Of a stretch of DNA of 64,000 nt, positions 53,901 through 59,763 are shown in pieces. The translations under genes and the position numbers were made by a program. How positions within the stretch are numbered: position 1 is the first letter of the stretch; every line of letters begins with the position of its first letter. Under the pieces are notes generated by a model. It saw only the letters and a program-made list of their open reading frames with translations. It was not told the origin of the DNA and searched no databases. The DNA comes from Flavobacteriaceae bacterium (GTDB taxonomy: Bacteria > Bacteroidota > Bacteroidia > Flavobacteriales > Flavobacteriaceae): NCBI GenBank assembly GCA_014238425.1, contig JABABD010000005.1, positions 62,001 to 126,000 of the forward strand. The letters are read 5' to 3'.

Positions 53901-53961
53901 GTAGTTTGAAGAGTATATCTTCTGCTTGTTGATTCAATATTTGTAAGCTGTCGTAATTCAT
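50932..53961 (-). CDS. APH kinase - M23 - class III aminotransferase fusion, candidate hydroxylysine kinase/phospho-lyase
   Basis: 1009 residues from ATG 53961 (TAATG overlap with the GH63 gene; a longer frame to 54003 is less likely). Residues 1-320: phosphotransferase of the APH/HYKK type, catalytic HNDANDNN (202-209, Asp204) and DYGD (226-229). Residues 430-545: M23-like lysostaphin fold with His440, Asp444, YGHL (His494) and HLHF (530-533). Residues 600-1009: PLP class III aminotransferase, SGSEAN (685-690), SDEVQ (818-822) and PLP-lysine 849 in IGKPLGNG. No signal peptide. Human hydroxylysine kinase and 5-phosphohydroxylysine phospho-lyase match the first and third domains. A cytosolic M23 domain is unexplained. 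Confidence 0.82.
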   Translation of the reverse strand: MNYDSLQILNQQAEDILFKLHAIKGTALPLPGEVDFNFRIKTENSDGYILKVSRPNENENYLDFQQKLLQFVEAKGQNLIAPKVMTDMDGNAISEITDDYGNQRKVRLLSWVSGRVWSDVNPQLDDLRFSLGEQCGLLTKALQGFDHPEAHREFVWDIAQSLWTKSHIQLFKDDQKEIIEYFQAQFETSQEAYSKLRKAVVHNDANDNNVIVTSELINPKVKAAIDYGDAIYTQVINDVAIACSYAIMHHNDPLEAALSIVKGYHSTFPLNEDELTHLYIAIAMRLVISLTKSAINKDKEPNNEYLLISEKPAWELLQKWRQINPEFAYYSFREACGFNGHPKQNEFENWVSNQQFQLNELFPTEAKNKVHHLDLSVSSKWIGHQHDFNDLDLFQFKIEQLQKQIPNKIIAGGYLEPRALYTSTEYDKIGNQGIESRTVHLGIDFWLPANTPVHSLLDGEVVTAVNDAGDKEYGGLVILKHTIEHLEFFTLYGHLTILSATKCSVGDIIKKGEKIAELGNYPENGNWAPHLHFQVMLSMLDYDIDFPGVAYPKQIDVWKSLCPNPNSLFKSEALENISLNSNNELINYRQQHLGKSLSLQYKIPIQMVRGAGQYLMDPFGKKYLDTVNNVAHVGHENYNVVKAGQEQMALINTNSRYLHENINALAKELIETLPPELNVLHFVNSGSEANELAIRMVKANTGQRDIIASEVGYHGNANMCIDISSYKFDGKGGKGTPEHTHIFPLPDAFRGKYRGGNTAEAYAEEVQKQIESIHEKGRGVGAFIIEPIISCGGQIELPEGFLTQAYKLVRKAGGLCISDEVQVGCGRMGKTFWGFQLHDVVPDIVTIGKPLGNGHPIAAVACTQEVADKFANGMEYFNTFGGNPVSCAIATEVLRTVKREKLQKNALEVGEFLKSELNLLSKDFPIIGEVRGQGLFLGIELVDSHMNPLASQTEYLANRMKDYGILMSTDGLDHNVLKIKPPMVFNKENADELLFYLKKICSENFMTSY

Positions 53962-55985
53962 TATTCCTCTGATAATAACATAATAAGATGTGCGGCGCTC
54001 CAACTAAAATTTTGAGCATGTAATCCTTTACCTGTTAATGGATGATAATTCTCTCTAATTGATTTGCCTTTGCCTAATAATCCTTCAGCGCCTTCAATGA
54101 TTTGTACAGTCGCCCTATCTGCCTCTTTCTTGAATCCATAATTCTGCAAACCAACGACGCCAAAATAAGCTTGATCTAACCAATTTGGCCCTCTCCAATA
54201 GCCTTTTAAAGGATCGAATTTTGGATGATCTGCACTCATGGTTTGAAATGGTACTTTAGTAAAGAATTTTTCGGGATCCATCATTTTGGTTTTAACAGAT
54301 TTTGCTTGTTCTTGAGAGGCTGCATTTGCCCATAAAGCAGTCCAACCTTCGCTGCCTTCACCTTTAATAAATATATCGCCCTTTAAGTTTGTGTCATAAA
54401 ACCATCCATCTTCTGAATCGTAAAATTGAGATTGTATCTTTTGTTTTAATAATAACGCTTCAGATGTAAATTTTTCACTGTCTTTATTAAGTTGAAGTGT
54501 AATTGCTAACTTACTCAAGTATAGTTTTTCAGCGTATAAATAGGCGTTTAAATCGACACTTTCCTGGTCTAAAGAGTAGGCGCCTTCACTGTTTTTTAAA
54601 ATTTTAGAATTGTCGAAACGAATGGCATTGTCCATACCACTTTCCCATTTTGCTGCAATTAAACTACCATCTGTCGAGCCATATTCGCACAAGCCATCTT
54701 GATCATTATCTCTCTTATTATACCACCAATAGTGATACTTTTTTAGTTTAGGGTAGAGTTCTTTGATGAAATCAAGATCCTTATCTTTTTCATACACTTT
54801 TAAAACGGACCAAGCTGATAGAGGCGGTTTTGTATCGCGATAATTATGAGCTTCGATAGTTGTATCGCGGTACACACAATCTGCTACAAAACCATCATCG
54901 TTTTGAAACTCAAACATGAGCTTTATTTGTTTTTTTGCTAAATCAGTATCATAATATGATAGACCAACGGCATGTTTCCAAGAATCCCATGACCAGAATC
55001 CATTAAACCATTTATAATGATAACTTGGGAACAAGCCTTCGTGCTTAATCTCTCCAGCTGGAATACGCCAATTATTTTGAAGTGTCAAATGTGCTTTTGC
55101 TAAAACTTGAGCATATTTTTTATCTAAAAATTGAGGTTTTCTATTTTGTATTATTGTTTGGAGTTGGTTTTCTTTTTCAGCCTTTCGAGCATCTAAAATA
55201 GAATCGAAATTCGTATGTGCAATTAGCTTTTGTTCTTTCTCCCATGAATATTCTGGGAAAATGAAAGTTTGTGAAATAATGATTTCTTTCGACTCGTTAG
55301 GCGATAAGTTGAATCCTTTCAACATAAGTGCATAAGCTCTATTCTCATTTAGAATATCTATGCGATGAATATTATTGTTTGTTTGGATATATCCAATCGC
55401 AGGTGAATTTTCAGAGGCTATCTTAATAGCATTGTTTTCTTGCGAAAGTTCGAGGCCAATATTAGAAACCCCACCTTGAATAGTTGTCTGGATTTGAAGT
55501 GAGTTATCCGTAACGTTTGTAATAGTAGACCTTTGTAATGCGGTATGGCCGGACAAGAAAACGAGTTCTTGCTTTAGCACGATTTTTTCATTTTTAAAAA
55601 GCTGCTCTAAATGACTTGAGTAACTGTTTTGCTCAATTATATCGTCTTTAAAATTGATTAGTTTATCGTTATGGTGGTTAGTTGTTAAAGATAATCTTGA
55701 TAATGATGGACTACTCCAAATCCCATTTTGCTGAGTCATTAAAAAAGGACCAGAAAAGCCAATTAAATTTTTATTAGTTTTTGGAGAACTATACGCAAAC
55801 CAAGCACCTTGGTCCGAAAACATGAGTCCAGATCTGTCAACAGAATCTTTAGGAGTAATTCTATAGTCTAGGATATTCTGACTATAATCTAGATATTTAT
55901 ATTCATAACCATGATTTAATGTTTTGTCACTTGAGCAATTTGAAAAAGTGATCAATAAAATAAGAAAAACTACAATTTCTTTCAT
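53961..55985 (-). CDS. GH63-like glycoside hydrolase, lipoprotein
   Basis: 674 residues; signal MKEIVVFLILLITFSNC with Cys17 lipidated, so it acts in the periplasm or at the outer membrane. An N-terminal beta-sandwich (about 20-290) and an (alpha/alpha)6 barrel with WFNGFWSWDSWKHAVGLSYYD, FVADCVYRD, KWESGMDNAIRFD, GYWRGPNWLDQAYFGVVGL and a C-terminal FSWSAAHLIMLL. The pattern resembles GH63/YgjK-type alpha-glucosidases, with GH37 trehalase as an alternative. Coupled to the kinase-aminotransferase gene by TAATG, so it may remove glucose from glucosyl-galactosyl-hydroxylysine; this is inference. Confidence 0.75.
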   Translation of the reverse strand: MKEIVVFLILLITFSNCSSDKTLNHGYEYKYLDYSQNILDYRITPKDSVDRSGLMFSDQGAWFAYSSPKTNKNLIGFSGPFLMTQQNGIWSSPSLSRLSLTTNHHNDKLINFKDDIIEQNSYSSHLEQLFKNEKIVLKQELVFLSGHTALQRSTITNVTDNSLQIQTTIQGGVSNIGLELSQENNAIKIASENSPAIGYIQTNNNIHRIDILNENRAYALMLKGFNLSPNESKEIIISQTFIFPEYSWEKEQKLIAHTNFDSILDARKAEKENQLQTIIQNRKPQFLDKKYAQVLAKAHLTLQNNWRIPAGEIKHEGLFPSYHYKWFNGFWSWDSWKHAVGLSYYDTDLAKKQIKLMFEFQNDDGFVADCVYRDTTIEAHNYRDTKPPLSAWSVLKVYEKDKDLDFIKELYPKLKKYHYWWYNKRDNDQDGLCEYGSTDGSLIAAKWESGMDNAIRFDNSKILKNSEGAYSLDQESVDLNAYLYAEKLYLSKLAITLQLNKDSEKFTSEALLLKQKIQSQFYDSEDGWFYDTNLKGDIFIKGEGSEGWTALWANAASQEQAKSVKTKMMDPEKFFTKVPFQTMSADHPKFDPLKGYWRGPNWLDQAYFGVVGLQNYGFKKEADRATVQIIEGAEGLLGKGKSIRENYHPLTGKGLHAQNFSWSAAHLIMLLSEE

Positions 55986-55989
55986 GTCA

Positions 55990-57057
55990 TTATCTTAGTA
56001 TAAACCCATTTTTCATAGGGTCGTTTGGGTCAATTACAAATGTTTGAATACCAGTTATATGAGCCGTTCCTTCCACTTGTGGAATAACCGCCTTATACGG
56101 CCCATAATCTACTTCAGAGACTATAGATCCTTTAAATACAGAACTCGTAATGCTCTCAATAGTCATAGTTTCTCCAAAATTAATTTCTTTTCTTTTTTTG
56201 TGAATGGCCATTCTTCCTGAAACTCCAGAACCTGTAGGGCAACGGTCTACTTCACCTTCAGCAAAAATGCAAATATTTCTACTATCTACTCCAGATTTTT
56301 GTTTATTATTATCAATAAAAATAGTTCCGTAAAGAAAACTTAAATCATCTTCAAAAGGGTGAATAATTTCTTTGTCAGAAGCCATGACGGCATGTTTAAT
56401 ATCCATGCCCTTGGCAATTAAAGATCTATATGATTCAGGACTTAAATCAAAACTAAAATCATTTTTCGCCATGTCAATATATGCGTAAAAGGCACCTCCA
56501 TACGCGAGGTCGTATGTTACTTTTCCTAAACCATCTACATTAACAATACGATTTAGACCTACTACAAAACTTGGTACACAATGAAAGCGAACCCCTGTAA
56601 TTTGTCCATTCTTCACATGTGCGAACGATGTAATCCTTCCACAAGGGGCATCAATCTTAATTATGTTATCACCTTCTTGTACATCTATCCAATCCATTTC
56701 TATTGCTAAAGTTGATATGGCAATAATGGCATGTCCACACATAGTAGAGTAACCTTCATTGTGTAAAAAGATAATGCCAAAGTCCCCTTGATTATCATTA
56801 GGAGGGAGAAGAATACAGCCATACATATCTGCATGACCTCTAGGTTCGAACATTAAGGCTTTTCTCAGATGGTCAAAATGTTCTTTGCAGTACCTACGAT
56901 ATTCCAGAACGGAACTTCCTTTTAACTCAGGAAATCCATCGATAATTACTCGAAGTGGTTCCCCACCTGTGTGCATATCTATTGTTTTTATGGCTAGCCA
57001 ATCTGGGTTGAGAACAAAACTGGTGTTGGCAAGTATATTTTTGTAAATCTTACTCAT
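55990..57057 (-). CDS. trans-3-hydroxy-L-proline dehydratase (proline racemase family)
   Basis: 355 residues. The first catalytic residue is Cys107 in STMCGHAIIAI; at the position of the second cysteine the protein has Thr275 in RCPTGSGVSGRMA. The C/T pair is the accepted signature of trans-3-hydroxyproline dehydratases (human L3HYPDH type), while C/C proteins are epimerases. The product, pyrroline-2-carboxylate, is the substrate of the reductase encoded by the upstream gene, which overlaps by 8 bases. Confidence 0.9.
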   Translation of the reverse strand: MSKIYKNILANTSFVLNPDWLAIKTIDMHTGGEPLRVIIDGFPELKGSSVLEYRRYCKEHFDHLRKALMFEPRGHADMYGCILLPPNDNQGDFGIIFLHNEGYSTMCGHAIIAISTLAIEMDWIDVQEGDNIIKIDAPCGRITSFAHVKNGQITGVRFHCVPSFVVGLNRIVNVDGLGKVTYDLAYGGAFYAYIDMAKNDFSFDLSPESYRSLIAKGMDIKHAVMASDKEIIHPFEDDLSFLYGTIFIDNNKQKSGVDSRNICIFAEGEVDRCPTGSGVSGRMAIHKKRKEINFGETMTIESITSSVFKGSIVSEVDYGPYKAVIPQVEGTAHITGIQTFVIDPNDPMKNGFILR

Positions 57058-58009
57058 TTATGTGTTTATTGTAATAGTATGTTGCAGCTACTAAATCCTC
57101 TAATGCATGTCCGACTGATTTAAAAAGAGTGATTTCTTTGTCGTTTTCTCTCCCTTGTTTCGTTGAAGATGTAAGATCAAAAAGGTCAGCTTTGATGTCT
57201 TCTTTTGATATTACTCCGTTTTCAATGGGAATCACTATATCACCACTTTCTTTTAATCCTCCTTGAAATGTATCTACAAAAACAGAAGCTTTTTTAATGA
57301 TGTCGTCATCAGCTTCACGCATATCGATCTTGTAGGCACCTACAAGATCGATATGCTGTCCTTCATGTATGTACTTGCCAAGCACTAAGGGTGTTCTTGA
57401 AAGTGTAGCACATGAAATTATATCAACATCGCTAATTTTCTCTTCTATGGTTTTAATAGCCTGAATTGAGAAGTTTTCATTTTTTAGTTTAGATGCTATG
57501 TCCCGTGCTTTCTCGAAATTTCGCCCCCATATATATACCACTTCTATTGGTCTTACAGAGGCATGAGCTTTGATGAGGTTAATTGATAGGGCGCCTGTTC
57601 CAATCATTAACATTGATTTAGAATTTTGTTTGGACAGGAAAGATGATGCTAGAGCAGATGCGGCAGCTGTGCGTTTAACAGTAAGGCTTTTTGCTTCTAG
57701 AATAGCTTTCATGGTGCCTTTTACAGCATCAAGGTAAATATAGATTCCTTGTATCGAAGGTAGTTTGAATTGATCATTTTCTGGATTTACGGTCACAATC
57801 TTCACTCCAGCATTTTCACTTGGGTTCCATGCTGGCATCAATAATAAAGTAGAGTCTACACTAACTTGGGGATTGGGGAAATCGTGATGATGTCGCATGG
57901 GAACCACAATTTCTTTGTTTAGAAACCCTAATCTTAATGCCTCTATAAGTTCCGAAAAAAGGGTATTGTTTTCAATAAAATCAGCACTTATTTGAGTTAT
58001 GGATTCCAT
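57050..58009 (-). CDS. Delta1-pyrroline-2-carboxylate reductase (ornithine cyclodeaminase family)
   Basis: 319 residues of the OCD/mu-crystallin family: MRHHHDFPNP, LLMPAWNP, LTVKRTAAASALASSFLSKQ, nucleotide loop LMIGTGALSINLIKAHA, and DLVGAYKIDMREADDDIIKKA. In hydroxyproline loci this family reduces pyrroline-2-carboxylate to L-proline with NAD(P)H, the second step after the 3-hydroxyproline dehydratase. First gene of the minus operon. The 228 bases before it (to the STAS gene) show no clear TAnnTTTG match for this strand. Confidence 0.88.
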   Translation of the reverse strand: MESITQISADFIENNTLFSELIEALRLGFLNKEIVVPMRHHHDFPNPQVSVDSTLLLMPAWNPSENAGVKIVTVNPENDQFKLPSIQGIYIYLDAVKGTMKAILEAKSLTVKRTAAASALASSFLSKQNSKSMLMIGTGALSINLIKAHASVRPIEVVYIWGRNFEKARDIASKLKNENFSIQAIKTIEEKISDVDIISCATLSRTPLVLGKYIHEGQHIDLVGAYKIDMREADDDIIKKASVFVDTFQGGLKESGDIVIPIENGVISKEDIKADLFDLTSSTKQGRENDKEITLFKSVGHALEDLVAATYYYNKHINE

Positions 58010-58237
58010 AAGTTAAAAGTAAATAATTCTTGTTTTGAATTATAATATTAGCTGCCTTAAGTTGAAATTCTCCTAAAATCAACACCTTGTAGTCTAATGC
58101 TTACCGTGATTGTCGTTAAAACGCTATTTGTCTAAACTTTGTGTTATATGTCGAAAAAGATATTGATAATCAGAATTATATGCGATATTGGCGATAGTAA
58201 AATGATTAATAGCACCTAACATTTAAATCATTTTACA

Positions 58238-58519
58238 ATGGGATTACAAATTATTGACCAAAAAGAATGCTTCCAAGTTATGGGAGCTCTTAACAAAGCT
58301 AATGTAGACACGTTCACCACTTATTTTAAAGAGGTGATTAAGGATTCACAGGAAGTTACAATCAACATTGAAGGTTTAGACAGTATAGATCGCGTAGGCG
58401 TAAACGCCTTAGTGAAACTATATTCTCAATCTTTAGAAAATCAATCAAAGTTTTTTATTATAGGACTTGGATCAAAGGATTTGCATGAGCATTTCAGTAC
58501 TGTTGAGTCTGCTGCTTAG
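58238..58519 (+). CDS. STAS-domain protein lacking the phosphorylatable serine
   Basis: 93-residue single STAS domain. The anti-anti-sigma pattern DSSGL at the end of the third strand is IDRVGVNALVKLY here, so the phospho-serine of SpoIIAA-type proteins is replaced by Arg. No kinase or phosphatase gene is adjacent. Such a protein may bind a partner constitutively or be unrelated to sigma control. Single gene between divergent OCD-family and convergent DUF4407 genes. Confidence 0.82.
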   Translation: MGLQIIDQKECFQVMGALNKANVDTFTTYFKEVIKDSQEVTINIEGLDSIDRVGVNALVKLYSQSLENQSKFFIIGLGSKDLHEHFSTVESAA

Positions 58520-58538
58520 ATAATATTTAGAATGACAT

Positions 58539-59639
58539 TTAGAGTGCGTTTTTCTGATGTTTGAAAAACGCATCTGCTTGTAACTGCATTAATTCACGAG
58601 CGCGTTTGCGTTTGTATTGATAGAGTTCATCTTCTTCTGCAATGTCATTATATATACGGTTATTCAATGTCATATCCGTATTAAGTAATAGTTTACGCTC
58701 ATTTATTTTTTGCTCTACCCAAGTTTTTACAGCTGTTTCTGCATCTTCAAATTTATAATCGTATTCACCTTTTGGAGATAGTAATTTCGCAAATATTGGT
58801 GAGGTTTCAATTGCTAAAAACAACAAGAATATAAAAAAGGATGGTAGCCAAGGTAATTCGCCTAAAGCATTAACACGTGCCATCAAGCCATCAAAACCAT
58901 CAATAATTGGTTGTGAGGTGGTGACCTGATCTGTATACTCACTTTGTAATGTTGTTATGCTGTTTTCTGCGGCAGTTATTTTAGCTTTGTTTTCTGTTTT
59001 AAGTTGTTGTAATTCTGCCAAGGCCGCATCATGTTTTTCACGTTTTTCAGTATAAACAGGACCCTTTCCTAGCAGGTTGGTTCCTGAGGTTCCTTCTGCT
59101 TCCCCAATGTAAACATCGTAAAGAGCATTTACCTCAGATTCTTTAGTGTCTATCTGTTGCTGTAGTGTTGTAATATCGTTTTGAATTGCTTCTACTTTAG
59201 GCGTGTATTGCAAGGCAATTTGGTCTTTATTGGCAAGCGTTAAGTCATTTTTTTGTTCAAGTAAGACTTGGTCAATCTCTTTTTGAAATATTTTCAGTTC
59301 TAAAGGTTTAGAAATGACCACAGCAATAATCACTGCTAATATTATTCTTGGCGACGCTTGTATAAGCTCGTCAATAACATTGCCACGTTTTTTGATTGTG
59401 GATACTATGAACCTGTCTAAATTAAAGATGAGCAATCCCCATACAAATCCAAAGAAAACGGAGGCCAGTATATTATCGAAAACGGTATAAAGAGCATAAC
59501 TAGACGCTATGAAAGCCATGACAGCAGTAAAGAACACTGTGGCGCCAATGCCAGCATACTTGTTCTGCTCTCCAACAGAACACGACTCAAGGATATCAGT
59601 ATCGGATCCAGAGCAGATGAGAAAAAATTGTTTTAACAT
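58539..59639 (-). CDS. DUF4407 family membrane protein
   Basis: 366 residues: three membrane helices in the first 120 residues (IGATVFFTAVMAFIASSYALY, SVFFGFVWGLLIFNLDRFIV, IILAVIIAVVISKPLELKIF), a coiled coil of about 130 residues rich in Gln and Glu, and one more helix (LPSFFIFLLFLAIETSPIFAKLL), then a cytosolic tail. The NLDRFIVS motif defines DUF4407. Function unknown. Convergent with the STAS gene. Confidence 0.88.
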   Translation of the reverse strand: MLKQFFLICSGSDTDILESCSVGEQNKYAGIGATVFFTAVMAFIASSYALYTVFDNILASVFFGFVWGLLIFNLDRFIVSTIKKRGNVIDELIQASPRIILAVIIAVVISKPLELKIFQKEIDQVLLEQKNDLTLANKDQIALQYTPKVEAIQNDITTLQQQIDTKESEVNALYDVYIGEAEGTSGTNLLGKGPVYTEKREKHDAALAELQQLKTENKAKITAAENSITTLQSEYTDQVTTSQPIIDGFDGLMARVNALGELPWLPSFFIFLLFLAIETSPIFAKLLSPKGEYDYKFEDAETAVKTWVEQKINERKLLLNTDMTLNNRIYNDIAEEDELYQYKRKRARELMQLQADAFFKHQKNAL

Positions 59640-59718
59640 GTCGATTTTTGATTTGACTTGCCTATTGGCAGGTAGGTTGATAGACTATTAGAACGCTTTT
59701 TACTATAAAATGTTACAA

Positions 59719-59748
59719 TAAAAAACCCTCAATGTGCATCGAGGGTTC
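59719..59748 (-). terminator. Terminator of the second BlaI-M56 operon
   Basis: On the minus strand AACCCTC pairs with GAGGGTT around a 10-base loop and is followed by Ts, 15 bases beyond the M56 stop. Confidence 0.8.
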
Positions 59749-59763
59749 AAAAAAATAGAGTAG

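Noticed and set aside
50932-53961. M23 domain as evidence for a cell-wall hydrolase
   Set aside because: The protein has no export signal and is flanked by kinase and PLP domains, so wall cleavage is unlikely.
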